Below are positions 44,665 to 53,083 of a stretch of DNA of 64,000 bases, in pieces; position 1 is the first letter of the stretch, and every line of letters starts with the position of its first letter. The stretch is from Bacillus sp. es.034 (GTDB taxonomy: Bacteria > Bacillota > Bacilli > Bacillales > Bacillaceae_B), in NCBI RefSeq assembly GCF_002563655.1, contig NZ_PDIY01000001.1:4022501-4086500 (forward strand), given 5' to 3'. The notes under the pieces are model-generated. The model was not told the DNA's origin. It made no database searches and saw nothing but the letters and a program-made list of their open reading frames with translations. The position numbers and the translations under genes are program-made.

Positions 44665-45600
44665 TTACATATGGTGTTGTTTCCCCTTCAGGAACCGTTT
44701 TTGTTTTCTTCTGGTCACAAATTCTTCGAGAGTCCCGGAACCACACACAACTCCAAGAACGATGAAGAACAGTCCGACCAGGTGATAGATTGTCACGGTT
44801 TCACCAAGAAAAATCGATGCTCCCAAAAGCGAGAAAAAGGTATTAAGGTTCAGGAAAATCGATGTTTCGGCAGCCCCTATTTTTCCAATCGAATGATTGT
44901 AGATCATATGTCCTACTGCTGTGGCCAATATGGCCGATGCAAAAAACAGCACCCAGATTGGAGCCGGTGCATCGCCTAATTGTTTCAGTCCCCCCGGCTC
45001 GGTGATCAGGCTGATGACAAACAGAACGACAGAACCGAACACAAGCATATACCCCGTCAATAAACGGGGATCCAACGTTTTGGCAGCACGGCTAATGATG
45101 ATGAAACTCAATGCCTGAGAAAAAATCGAGATGAAAATGAACAAGTCCCCCATCTTCAGTCCACCTAGTCCTTCCCCTCCTGACAAAACAATGATCGTCA
45201 CACCTACACTGCCTGAAAGAAAGCCGATGATCTTAATCACGGTCGGCCGGTTCCTGAGGATGATCGTCGCCATTAAAGCCGTTAACAACGGCCCCGTCCC
45301 AAGGATCAGTCCACCGTTTGTAGACGACGTTCCCGTTAACCCGACGGATAAGAAATAATGGTGACTGACTACATTTAACAGACCACCGGTAATGATGAAC
45401 AGAGATTCCTTCCCTGTCGGCTTCCTGATTTCCCCCATGAGACCGAGGAGAATAAATACTGTAACACCTGCAGTGAAGATGCGAAGCGAGGTGATTGTAA
45501 CAGGTGTAAATTCGCTTACTAGCGTTTTTAACGCCGGTACATTAAAGCCCCATATGAGCATGATGAACACAAGGATGATATACGTTTGCCATTTTTTCAA
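44665..45600 (-). CDS. DMT (EamA) family transporter
   Basis: 311 residues with ten membrane helices in two EamA halves, each with a Gly-rich helix (WGFNVPALKTLVSEFTPV; GAAETSIFLNLNTFFSLLGA). A TTG start at 45600 (KKWQTYIILVF) is preferred because AGAAGG lies 9 nt upstream. It is probably an amino acid or metabolite exporter; the substrate is unknown. Confidence 0.85.
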   Translation of the reverse strand: MKKWQTYIILVFIMLIWGFNVPALKTLVSEFTPVTITSLRIFTAGVTVFILLGLMGEIRKPTGKESLFIITGGLLNVVSHHYFLSVGLTGTSSTNGGLILGTGPLLTALMATIILRNRPTVIKIIGFLSGSVGVTIIVLSGGEGLGGLKMGDLFIFISIFSQALSFIIISRAAKTLDPRLLTGYMLVFGSVVLFVISLITEPGGLKQLGDAPAPIWVLFFASAILATAVGHMIYNHSIGKIGAAETSIFLNLNTFFSLLGASIFLGETVTIYHLVGLFFIVLGVVCGSGTLEEFVTRRKQKRFLKGKQHHM

Positions 45601-45784
45601 TATGCGGAGCCTTCTTTCTAAAACGGATATTTCATCCAATCATAGCACCCGAAAGCAATTCCGACTAGAGATAGAAATCCTTTTTTGGAAAGAAAAGGGA
45701 CAATCCAGCCCTGAAATAGATAACCCCTTTATTCTCCACGCTCCAAGATTATGCTATAGTATAGGTCGAAAGGGGTTTTTAAAC

Positions 45785-46123
45785 ATGACAAATCAAGAAC
45801 TGCCACCAAAAACATGTACCATCGAGCGTTTAGTCACGAAAGCGGAAGACGTTGAAAAGGTGCTTCAAGGAACGAAAACGGCGACCCGCCGTAATGGAAG
45901 ATACGCGGATGTCGGGGAAATCATGGAGCTTCAAGGAAAGAAATACATAGTCAACAGCGTCTATTCACAGTCACTCGGCGAACTGACAGACGATCATGCC
46001 AAGCAAGAAGGATTTCAATCAGTGGAGGAATATAAAAACGCCATCCTCTCTTATCATCCAGGAATGCCGTGGCATCCAGGCATGAAAGTATGGGTCCACG
46101 AATTTAGTTTAGTGACAGAATAG
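45785..46123 (+). CDS. ASCH domain protein
   Basis: 112 residues. The ASCH pattern includes LQGTKTATRRNGRYADVGEI and WHPGMKVWVHEFSLV. ASCH domains resemble PUA and are thought to bind RNA or modified nucleosides; some are cytidine-derivative hydrolases. AAAGGGG precedes ATG 45785. It is divergent from the DMT gene and 10 bases before the next membrane protein. Confidence 0.85.
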   Translation: MTNQELPPKTCTIERLVTKAEDVEKVLQGTKTATRRNGRYADVGEIMELQGKKYIVNSVYSQSLGELTDDHAKQEGFQSVEEYKNAILSYHPGMPWHPGMKVWVHEFSLVTE

Positions 46124-46133
46124 AGCACTTCAC

Positions 46134-46580
46134 ATGGAGCAGCTGCTATATAGAACATTGATCTATCTTCATGTCATAAGTGTGGTCGCTTCCATCGGGC
46201 CATTTTTCTTACTTCTCCTGACGATGAAAAAGTTACGGACCGTGTCTCCGTCCATCCTGCCTTCGTACCTGGACACATTCCGGTACACCGTGCAGCTTTC
46301 CAAGCATTCAGGGCACGTCCTTGTCGGGTCGGGGATTCTCCTCGTTCTTCTTGGACCATGGACATGGACCACACCGTGGATCATCATGACCCTCGTCATC
46401 ATGTTCTGCTCCCTCTTCTTTTTGGCACGGGCATTTTCACCGACCCTTCGGAAATTCGGAGAGGAAGATGCGGATAGGGAAAAGCTTGTTGGAAAGTTAC
46501 ATCGGACCGTTTGGACTTATCTCATTCTCCTGTTGGCTATGCTTTGGTTTATGGTGGTAAAACCGGGGATGTGGATGTAA
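46134..46580 (+). CDS. DUF2269-like membrane protein
   Basis: 148 residues with four helices. The first helix YRTLIYLHVISVVASIGPFF carries a His, as in small heme-binding or CopD-like membrane proteins. A second His lies in SKHSGHVLVG. The ribosome site is weak, and it probably depends on coupling to the ASCH gene ending 10 bases upstream. It ends in a palindromic terminator. Confidence 0.7.
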   Translation: MEQLLYRTLIYLHVISVVASIGPFFLLLLTMKKLRTVSPSILPSYLDTFRYTVQLSKHSGHVLVGSGILLVLLGPWTWTTPWIIMTLVIMFCSLFFLARAFSPTLRKFGEEDADREKLVGKLHRTVWTYLILLLAMLWFMVVKPGMWM

Positions 46581-46584
46581 AGTA

Positions 46585-46632
46585 CGTGTACCAGGTACAA
46601 TTGTGAACGATTGTGCCTGGTACACGCTTTTT
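46585..46632 (+). terminator. Repeat-like palindromic terminator
   Basis: GTGTACCAGGTACAAT and ATTGTGCCTGGTACAC (one mismatch) followed by CGCTTTTTTTT. The long near-perfect arms with a GTACCAGGTAC core resemble dispersed Bacillus palindromes. Confidence 0.8.
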
Positions 46633-46655
46633 TTATACCGTTCAGGTTCTGGGGC

Positions 46656-47063
46656 TTATTCATTCCCCTTATTACTCTTCGAATCCAATACCTTCATAAA
46701 GTAGGCAGTCGGGAGTAACAGTCCGATCGCCGCTTCAAGCAGCGCAAAGAATCTGAGATGCCCCGTCGGGATATAGTCCCCGTAACCGACTGACAAAATC
46801 GTGACCCCGCTATAATAAAGGTAATTGAGGAATGAGTGTTCCACCGGCTTCCCACTCGGTGAACTTACCTTGAGCATCGGATTGTCAAACGACAGGGCAT
46901 AATAGAGTACAGCAAATCCAATCATGATGCTGAGAAGTATAAAGAACAGCTTCAGAAATAACGCTGTGCTGAAATAACTGTACTTAAAATGCTTATCCTT
47001 AAAAAAATAAATTAAGTTGGCCAAAATAAATAAAATGGCTCCTACTGTGACGATGGTTGCCAA
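46656..47063 (-). CDS. Two-TM potassium channel family protein
   Basis: 135 residues: two or three hydrophobic helices, a pore loop with SVGYGD, and a final helix that ends LDSKSNKGNE. It is the same architecture as the protein at 3093-3497, again with no cytoplasmic RCK domain. A TTG start at 47063 follows AGGAGG at a rather long 12 nt. Confidence 0.8.
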   Translation of the reverse strand: MATIVTVGAILFILANLIYFFKDKHFKYSYFSTALFLKLFFILLSIMIGFAVLYYALSFDNPMLKVSSPSGKPVEHSFLNYLYYSGVTILSVGYGDYIPTGHLRFFALLEAAIGLLLPTAYFMKVLDSKSNKGNE

Positions 47064-47216
47064 AACGTGTGAATCCTCCTCTAATAGTAAATGTGGTATG
47101 TTTCATTTACCACGTTCGGTTTGTTTAAAACTCATGGCTACAAATTCTTATCCCTCATCACTAACATCCACTTATGATATAACAACTCCTCTATTTTAAG
47201 AAAGGTGAGAATGACA

Positions 47217-47366
47217 ATGAACCTGCCATACACTATGTATCCACCACCTTATCCCCAATCTAATGAAAACAAAAATCCCCGATTCCATTCAGGAGTCGGG
47301 GATTTCTTTCAGGTTTTTCAATTGGACCAACAGCTTAAACGATTGGTATCTTCTTTTCTCTATTAA
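47217..47366 (+). CDS. 49-residue Pro-rich small protein spanning a hairpin
   Basis: ATG 47217 lies 8 nt after AAAGGTG. The product begins NLPYTMYPPPYPQSNENKN and ends LKRLVSSFLY. A terminator-like hairpin (47271-47310) lies inside the frame. The start resembles small Pro-rich spore-surface proteins, but the frame could be accidental beyond the hairpin. Low confidence. Confidence 0.4.
   Translation: MNLPYTMYPPPYPQSNENKNPRFHSGVGDFFQVFQLDQQLKRLVSSFLY
47271..47310. terminator. Terminator-like hairpin
   Basis: AAATCCCCGA / TCGGGGATTT, perfect 10-bp stem with A/T-rich flanks, inside the small frame at 47217-47366. Confidence 0.6.
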
Positions 47367-47438
47367 CCATGAAATTCCTCTCGTGGTAAAGAGATTACTA
47401 TTCAATTAGAATGTTGGAAGTTTTTCTATTGAAAAAAT

Positions 47439-47448
47439 GTGGTATAAT
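47439..47448 (+). promoter_or_regulatory. Extended -10 promoter of the TerC gene
   Basis: TGGTATAAT (TGnTATAAT form) with a poor -35. It lies about 50 bases before the gene. No yybP-ykoY type leader is visible. Confidence 0.5.
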
Positions 47449-47499
47449 AGATTAGTTAGCAAATTATTCATAGATTCGTATACACAAGGAGGAAGCAAT

Positions 47500-48222
47500 A
47501 TGGATTTGTTATTTCCACTTGGACTAGCCATATCTACCGGTGCAATCATTGCCCTTTTAAAAATCATAGCCATCGATATCATTTTATCTGGAGATAATGC
47601 CATCGTCATTGCCATGGCAACGAGGAGATTACCGAAAGATCTTCAGAACAAGGCCATTTTCTGGGGAACGGCGGGCGCCGTCATTCTTCGTATTTTCTTT
47701 GCTGCCATCATCGTCTATTTACTTCAGATTCCTTATGTGCATCTTATAGGAGGAGTCCTGTTACTATGGATTGCATACCAGGTCCTCGTTGAAGATGAAG
47801 AGGAAGCCAATATCAAATCACATACCGGACTTAGACAGGCCATTATGACCATCATTGTCGCAGATGCTGCCATGAGTCTTGATAATGTGGTTGCAGTTGC
47901 AGGTGCCGCTCATGGACATATCGGAATGATCGCCCTAGGCGTCTTCATCTCGATCCCGATCATGATATTCGGCTCGAAGGCCATTGTGAAGATCCTTGAA
48001 AGATTCCGCTGGATCGCTTATCTTGGGGCTGGGATTCTTGCCTACACAGCAGGGGAAATGATCGTGTCGGATAAGAAGTTCCTGGATCTGATCAATATCG
48101 AACATGGACTGATTACGACAATTATCACTATTGTACTAACCGCCGCGATTCTTATTGGTGGGTTCCTGGCAAATAAACGTTCTCAATCTGATCAAGATAA
48201 TGTTCACCAATATAATGCATAA
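47500..48222 (+). CDS. TerC family membrane protein (YjbE/YkoY-like)
   Basis: 240 residues with seven membrane helices. Paired acidic metal motifs are IDIILSGDNAIVIAMATRRL and DAAMSLDNVVAVAGAAHG. Bacillus relatives YkoY and YjbE load or export manganese. GGAGGAAG lies 6 nt before ATG 47500. A terminator follows at 48231-48258. Confidence 0.88.
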   Translation: MDLLFPLGLAISTGAIIALLKIIAIDIILSGDNAIVIAMATRRLPKDLQNKAIFWGTAGAVILRIFFAAIIVYLLQIPYVHLIGGVLLLWIAYQVLVEDEEEANIKSHTGLRQAIMTIIVADAAMSLDNVVAVAGAAHGHIGMIALGVFISIPIMIFGSKAIVKILERFRWIAYLGAGILAYTAGEMIVSDKKFLDLINIEHGLITTIITIVLTAAILIGGFLANKRSQSDQDNVHQYNA

Positions 48223-48230
48223 CCCTTTAA

Positions 48231-48258
48231 GGTGTCTGCAATTGCAGGCATCTTTTTT
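48231..48258 (+). terminator. Terminator of the TerC gene
   Basis: GGTGTCTGCAATTGCAGGCATC then TTTTTT; the stem is self-complementary around AATT. Confidence 0.75.
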
Positions 48259-48321
48259 GTTTCTTACAAGTGCTTTTTGGAAAGACTAATGGTCAGTTAA
48301 GAAAGAAGGAGGACGTGTGTA

Positions 48322-49026
48322 TTGGATTTCTTCATGAGCCAGAATTCACTAACCGCTGTGGAATGGATTTTCCGTGCTGCTATAGGATTCATCTTTTTAC
48401 TTGTCATAACCAAATTAATGGGGCAACGGTCCATTTCTCAGCTGCGATTCCTTGATTTTGTTATGGCACTTTTAATAGGGAATATTATGGCTCATCCCTT
48501 GTCTGACGAAGGGTTAGGAATGAAAGGATCAATGCTCACCATGGGAACGTTGGTGATTCTCTATCTAATTGGGGTTTATCTCAGTCTTCATTCAACCTTC
48601 ATCCGAAAAATACTCGATCCCTCCCCTATTTCCATCATAAATAATGGAGAAATCTTATATAAAAATCTCAAGAAAGCAAGGATTCCTATAGAAAGCCTGT
48701 TATCTGAATTAAGGAAGCAGCAAATTGAAGAAGTTCATAAAGTTGCGATAGCTCTGTGGGAGCCAGGAGGAGAGATTTCATTTTTTCTCAAACCACAGTA
48801 TCAGCCCGTTACACACCAGGATGCCGCACTCCCTTTTAAAGCGTTTGACCTCCCCATCCCCATCATTGAGGATGGGAGAATCAATCGATCGGAATTAATG
48901 AAGCTGAATAAAGACGAATCATGGCTGCACGATCAATTAAGAAATTCTTATGATGCTACAGTACATGATATCTTGCTGGCAACAATAGATAAGCAGGATC
49001 AGATAAAAATCTATCTGTATAAATGA
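48322..49026 (+). CDS. DUF421 (YetF family) membrane protein
   Basis: 234 residues: three N-terminal helices (AAIGFIFLLVITKLMGQRS, the family mark) and a cytoplasmic alpha/beta domain with SIINNGEILYKNLKKARI and LSELRKQ. Family members are linked to spore germination or general membrane stress in Bacillus. A TTG start at 48322 has AGGAGG 9 nt upstream. Confidence 0.88.
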   Translation: MDFFMSQNSLTAVEWIFRAAIGFIFLLVITKLMGQRSISQLRFLDFVMALLIGNIMAHPLSDEGLGMKGSMLTMGTLVILYLIGVYLSLHSTFIRKILDPSPISIINNGEILYKNLKKARIPIESLLSELRKQQIEEVHKVAIALWEPGGEISFFLKPQYQPVTHQDAALPFKAFDLPIPIIEDGRINRSELMKLNKDESWLHDQLRNSYDATVHDILLATIDKQDQIKIYLYK

Positions 49027-49058
49027 ATCTCCCTCTCCCCTCTAGAGGGAGAATTACT

Positions 49059-50108
49059 TTATGATTTCATCATCTGCTTAATCAATTCTTTATTCCTTTT
49101 CTTGAATGCTTCGTTATGGGAAGAGACCATGGCAAATTCATTGGCGTCGGGTTGAATGAATTGCTTGGCTTTGTTGACCGCGTTCGCTGCATCCTGGAAA
49201 GCCCCTGCTATCAGATTCACTTTTCCTTCATGTTTCAGGATATCCCCTGCTGCATATAGCCCTTCTATTGATGATTCGCTCGAAGTCGTACCTGCTATAT
49301 AATACTGGTCGATCATGTCGATCTCGAGTGAACTATTCTTCAGTAAGGATGTATCAATTTCATAGCCGTGATTAATGATTACTTCATCGATCGACAGGTA
49401 GGAAACTTCATTTGTCTGGTGATTCGTCAACTCTACCTTTTCAATGGAATCATGTTCTGCACCAGCAATCAATTTGGATATGGAGGTGTTCAATAAGCAG
49501 GTAGCCGAGCTGTTCATAAGCTGTGCACATTGTGCTTCGTGCCCTTTGAGTGCATCCTTGCGATAGGCAATAAAGACCTTCTCAGCCACCGGCTCCAGTT
49601 CATTCGCCCAGTCAATCGCGGAATTTCCCCCACCTGAAATGATGACGGTCTTTCCTTTGAATCGTTTCAGTGATTTCACAGTGTAATTTAAATTCGAAAC
49701 TTCAAAGCGTTCTGCCCCTTCGATGTCTAGCTTTTGAGGATTGATGATTCCACTTCCCACTGCGACAATGACCGTTTTTGAATAGTGTTTTTTACCGGAA
49801 CAACCCTCAAGAATAAAGATTCCTTCGTCATTGCGTGTGATTGATTTAACCTTTTCATTTAGAACGACAGTCGGATCAAATGTTAACCCCTGTTGAACAA
49901 GTTGCTCAATCAGTTTTGCTCCCGGAACTGGTGTAAGTCCCCCTACATCCCAGATCATCTTCTCGGGATATACATGGATCTTTCCGCCTAAACTTGGCTG
50001 AAATTCAATGATCTTTGTTTTCATTTCCCTGAGACCGCTGTAAAAGGCTGAGTAAAGGCCAGCCGGCCCTCCCCCGATGACCGTTAGATCGTATAGTTCT
50101 TTCTCCAT
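49059..50108 (-). CDS. Ferredoxin/flavodoxin-NADP+ reductase (YcgT/YumC type)
   Basis: 349 residues, a thioredoxin-reductase-like FAD/NADPH enzyme without the CxxC redox pair. FAD motif is GGGPAGLYSAFYSGL, NADPH motif GGGNSAIDWANEL, and AGDIL near the C-terminus. The Fur box in its own promoter and the divergent siderophore operon suggest YcgT rather than YumC. It may reduce flavodoxin, or help release iron from siderophores; the latter is inference. Confidence 0.85.
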   Translation of the reverse strand: MEKELYDLTVIGGGPAGLYSAFYSGLREMKTKIIEFQPSLGGKIHVYPEKMIWDVGGLTPVPGAKLIEQLVQQGLTFDPTVVLNEKVKSITRNDEGIFILEGCSGKKHYSKTVIVAVGSGIINPQKLDIEGAERFEVSNLNYTVKSLKRFKGKTVIISGGGNSAIDWANELEPVAEKVFIAYRKDALKGHEAQCAQLMNSSATCLLNTSISKLIAGAEHDSIEKVELTNHQTNEVSYLSIDEVIINHGYEIDTSLLKNSSLEIDMIDQYYIAGTTSSESSIEGLYAAGDILKHEGKVNLIAGAFQDAANAVNKAKQFIQPDANEFAMVSSHNEAFKKRNKELIKQMMKS

Positions 50109-50140
50109 TTCGCCTCACTCCTTGAGTACCCAAACTGTAA

Positions 50141-50159
50141 TTGATTATCATTCTCAATT
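50141..50159 (-). promoter_or_regulatory. Fur box of the reductase gene
   Basis: TGATTATCATTCTCAATTA; the minus-strand 7-1-7 form TGAGAATGATAATCA has two mismatches to TGATAATnATTATCA. The promoter is TTGTCA (50185-50190), 17 bases, TAGGAT (50162-50167). Confidence 0.75.
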
Positions 50160-50202
50160 ACATCCTATCTCTTTTTCATTCACTTGACAACCAAATTTTA
50201 TG

Positions 50203-50231
50203 TTGACATTGAAAAAAAAGGATTATAGTAT
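50203..50231 (+). promoter_or_regulatory. Promoter of the siderophore ABC operon
   Basis: TTGACA (50203-50208), 17 bases, TAGTAT (50226-50231). Confidence 0.65.
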
Positions 50232-50242
50232 TGAAATTGTTC

Positions 50243-50261
50243 GATAATGAGAATCATTATC
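50243..50261 (+). promoter_or_regulatory. Fur box of the siderophore ABC operon
   Basis: GATAATGAGAATCATTATC differs at one base from the 19-bp consensus GATAATGATAATCATTATC. It lies just downstream of the predicted start point, so Fur-Fe would block transcription. Confidence 0.9.
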
Positions 50262-50286
50262 AATTTTATAAATGGAGGTCATAAAA

Positions 50287-51132
50287 ATGGTACGCCTCTG
50301 TACAGACGAATTAAACATTGGTTACGGGGATCGCCTGATTGTGAAAAATCTCAGCGTCGACATCCCTGATAAAAAGATCACCACCATCATCGGATCCAAT
50401 GGTTGTGGTAAGTCCACCCTGTTGAAAGCGATTACCCGTATCATTCCCCACCACTCCGGGAATGTCCTGTTAGATGGTGAAAACATTTCAAAAGGAAATA
50501 CAAAAGAATTGGCAAAAAAAATGGCGATTCTCCCGCAAACACCTGAAAGTGCAAGTGGTTTGACGGTAGGTGAATTGGTGTCGTACGGACGTTTCCCCCA
50601 CCAAAAGGGTATGGGACGTCTGACGAAAAAAGATTATGACGTAATCAACTGGGCCCTTGACGTGACTGGGACTCTTGAATTCAAGTACAGAGAAGTCGAT
50701 GCCTTATCAGGCGGCCAGCGACAACGTGTGTGGATTGCCATGGCGTTGGCACAGGAAACGGACATCATTTTCCTTGATGAACCTACTACATATTTAGACA
50801 TGGCCCACCAGCTCGAAGTACTTGAACTGTTACAAAAGCTCAACCTTGAACAGGAACGCACCATCGTCATGGTCCTGCATGATTTAAACCAGGCTGCCCG
50901 GTTTGCCGATTATATCGTAGCGTTAAAAGATGGTGAAATTGTCAAATCCGGAAATTGCGAAGAAGTCATCACCCATGACGTTTTGAAGAAGGTATTTCAC
51001 ATTGATGCCGAAATTGGAAGAGATCCCCGCACAAATAAGCCAATGTGTATCACATACAATTTACTTAAAGGAGAAGATCAACATGAAAAAATGGCTCGTT
51101 CCGTTTACTCTGCTGTTCGTGTTACTGGTTAG
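50287..51132 (+). CDS. Iron-siderophore ABC transporter ATP-binding protein (FecE/FhuC/YusV family)
   Basis: 281 residues. Walker A is GSNGCGKST, the signature is LSGGQRQRVWIAMAL, Walker B is IIFLDEPTTYLD. ATG 50287 is chosen for GGAGGT 7 nt upstream. The last 17 residues extend past the usual FecE end and overlap the start of the binding-protein gene by 50 bases in another frame. It powers uptake of an Fe(III)-hydroxamate or similar siderophore. Confidence 0.9.
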   Translation: MVRLCTDELNIGYGDRLIVKNLSVDIPDKKITTIIGSNGCGKSTLLKAITRIIPHHSGNVLLDGENISKGNTKELAKKMAILPQTPESASGLTVGELVSYGRFPHQKGMGRLTKKDYDVINWALDVTGTLEFKYREVDALSGGQRQRVWIAMALAQETDIIFLDEPTTYLDMAHQLEVLELLQKLNLEQERTIVMVLHDLNQAARFADYIVALKDGEIVKSGNCEEVITHDVLKKVFHIDAEIGRDPRTNKPMCITYNLLKGEDQHEKMARSVYSAVRVTG

Positions 51133-52006
51133 TGCCTGCAGCAATGGTTCAACGAAAGAAGAAGGCTCAGAATCAAAGGAAAACCGCAAATCAGATACCA
51201 TCACCTATCAATCAGAAAATGGTCCTGTAGAAGTACCTGCAGACCCACAGCGTGTCGTCGTCCTATCCTCATTTGCCGGTAACGTGATGGCACTTGATGT
51301 GAACCTGGTCGGCGTTGACTCCTGGTCCAAATTGAATCCACGATGGGATAAAGAGCTCGAAGGCGTGGAAGAAGTAACAGATGAAAGTCTTGAAAAGATC
51401 ATCGAACTGAATCCGGATCTGATCATCGGTTTATCGAATATTAAGAATGTGGATAAATTAAATGAAATCGCCCCTACGGTTACATACACATATGGAAAAG
51501 TAGATTATTTAACACAACATATCGAAATTGGGAAACTATTAAACAAGGAAGAAGAAGCTCGGAAATGGGTGGATGATTTCAAGAAGCGTGCCAAATCAGC
51601 CGGTGATGATATCAAAACAAAAATCGGTGAAGATACGACTGTTTCCGTCATTGAAAGCTTTAATAAACAATTATACGTATACGGTAACAACTGGGGCCGC
51701 GGGACAGAAATCCTTTATCAGGAAATGGATTTGAACATGCCTGAAAAGGTAAAAGAACAAGCACTGGAACCGGGATATTTTGCCCTTTCCACTGAAGTGA
51801 TGCCTGAGTTTGCCGGGGACTACCTGATTTTAAGTAAAGACCCAAAAGCAGATAACTCATTTATGGAAACCGAGACATATAAAAACATTCCAGCCGTGAA
51901 GAACAACCAGGTATTTGAAGTGAATATGATGGAATTTTACTTTAATGACCCTCTTACACTGGATTACCAGCTGGACTTCTTCAAAGACAAATTTCTAGGT
52001 AATTAA
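51083..52006 (+). CDS. Iron-siderophore substrate-binding lipoprotein (FhuD/YxeB-like)
   Basis: 307 residues. A lipoprotein signal (KKWLVPFTLLFVLLVSAC, lipobox SAC) precedes the peripla_BP_2 (TroA-like helix) fold. NPDLIIGLSN and FYFNDPLTLDYQLDF are shared with hydroxamate-binding FhuD and YxeB. AAGGAG precedes ATG 51083, which lies inside the ATPase gene. The ligand is likely an iron-hydroxamate siderophore; the exact one is uncertain. Confidence 0.88.
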   Translation: MKKWLVPFTLLFVLLVSACSNGSTKEEGSESKENRKSDTITYQSENGPVEVPADPQRVVVLSSFAGNVMALDVNLVGVDSWSKLNPRWDKELEGVEEVTDESLEKIIELNPDLIIGLSNIKNVDKLNEIAPTVTYTYGKVDYLTQHIEIGKLLNKEEEARKWVDDFKKRAKSAGDDIKTKIGEDTTVSVIESFNKQLYVYGNNWGRGTEILYQEMDLNMPEKVKEQALEPGYFALSTEVMPEFAGDYLILSKDPKADNSFMETETYKNIPAVKNNQVFEVNMMEFYFNDPLTLDYQLDFFKDKFLGN

Positions 52007-52009
52007 TTC

Positions 52010-52046
52010 TCAGAGGGGGATTCTTATGATAAGAAGTCCCCTTTTT
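52010..52046 (+). terminator. Hairpin between binding-protein and permease genes
   Basis: GGGGATTCTT / AAGAAGTCCCC then TTTTTT. Probably a partial terminator that lowers permease expression relative to the binding protein. Confidence 0.7.
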
Positions 52047-52072
52047 TATACTCTAAAAAGAAAAGATGATGG

Positions 52073-53083
52073 ATGATGCTAACTTTAAATCAACGAATTC
52101 CATTTATATTTAAATTGGTCGGTGCAGCCCTCCTTTTTGCAGCAGCCTTTTTCATATCTGTTATATATGGAGCGGCAGAGACAACTCTGATGGACGTCTT
52201 TCATGCCCTGACGTTTTCGGCTGAAGGCGACAAAATAAATATCCTACAAGAGATCCGTTTCCCCCGGGAAGTTGCCGCCATTGTGGTCGGGGCGGCCCTG
52301 GCCGTATCGGGTGCCATCATGCAGGGGATGACCCGGAATCCCCTGGCCGATCCCGGTTTGCTTGGCCTGACAGCCGGAGCAAATGCTTCATTAGCAGTCG
52401 CCCTGGCATTCCTCCCCTCCATCAGTTATGTAGGGATCATGATTGCCTGCTTCATAGGCTCAGCCGCAGGGGCCATTATGGTATTCGGGATCAGCTCTAT
52501 GAAAAGAGGTGGTTTTTCCCCCTTTAGGATTGTACTGGCAGGAGCTGCAGTATCTGCCTTTTTATTTGCGATTGCAGAAGGGATCGGCTTGTATTTCAAG
52601 CTATCGAAAGATGTCTCCATGTGGACGGCAGGTGGAATGATCGGTACTACCTGGTCTCAGCTGCAGGTGATTGTTCCGTTCATCATGATCGGTATAGTGG
52701 TATCCTTACTTTTATCCAGACAGCTGACGATTTTGAGCTTGAATGAAGAAGTGGCGGTAGGCTTGGGACAGCGCACTGCGGTTGTCAAAAGTATCCTGTT
52801 CATCGTGATTGTCCTGCTTGCTGGTGCCGCCGTTGCACTGGTCGGGAATATGGTGTTCATAGGATTGATGATTCCTCATATGGTCCGGGCGGTTGTCGGG
52901 ACGGATTACCGCTTTATCATTCCGATCTCCTCCCTGTTTGGAGCTTCCTTCATGCTTCTCGCAGACACACTTGGACGCACGATCAATGCTCCATACGAAA
53001 CACCCGTGGCAGCGATCGTCGCGATGATGGGACTCCCTTTCTTCCTGTTCATCGTACATAAAGGAGGGAAAGGTTTCTCATGA
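52073..53083 (+). CDS. Iron-siderophore ABC permease (FecCD family), first subunit
   Basis: 336 residues with about nine helices. RFPREVAAIVVGAALAVSGA, NPLADPGLLGL and GNMVFIGLMIPHMVRAVVG are FecCD marks. The ribosome site is weak, and ATGs at 52073 and 52076 are both possible. It overlaps the next permease by four bases (ATGA). Confidence 0.9.
   Translation: MMLTLNQRIPFIFKLVGAALLFAAAFFISVIYGAAETTLMDVFHALTFSAEGDKINILQEIRFPREVAAIVVGAALAVSGAIMQGMTRNPLADPGLLGLTAGANASLAVALAFLPSISYVGIMIACFIGSAAGAIMVFGISSMKRGGFSPFRIVLAGAAVSAFLFAIAEGIGLYFKLSKDVSMWTAGGMIGTTWSQLQVIVPFIMIGIVVSLLLSRQLTILSLNEEVAVGLGQRTAVVKSILFIVIVLLAGAAVALVGNMVFIGLMIPHMVRAVVGTDYRFIIPISSLFGASFMLLADTLGRTINAPYETPVAAIVAMMGLPFFLFIVHKGGKGFS

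Noticed and set aside
45392..45784. An N-terminal extension of the ASCH gene reaching into the DMT gene
   Set aside because: The extension lies antisense to the start of the transporter gene, and ATG 45785 has AAAGGGG directly upstream and matches ASCH length.
47340..47500. Manganese (yybP-ykoY) riboswitch before the TerC gene
   Set aside because: The leader after the extended -10 is only about 50 bases and lacks the paired conserved loops of that riboswitch.
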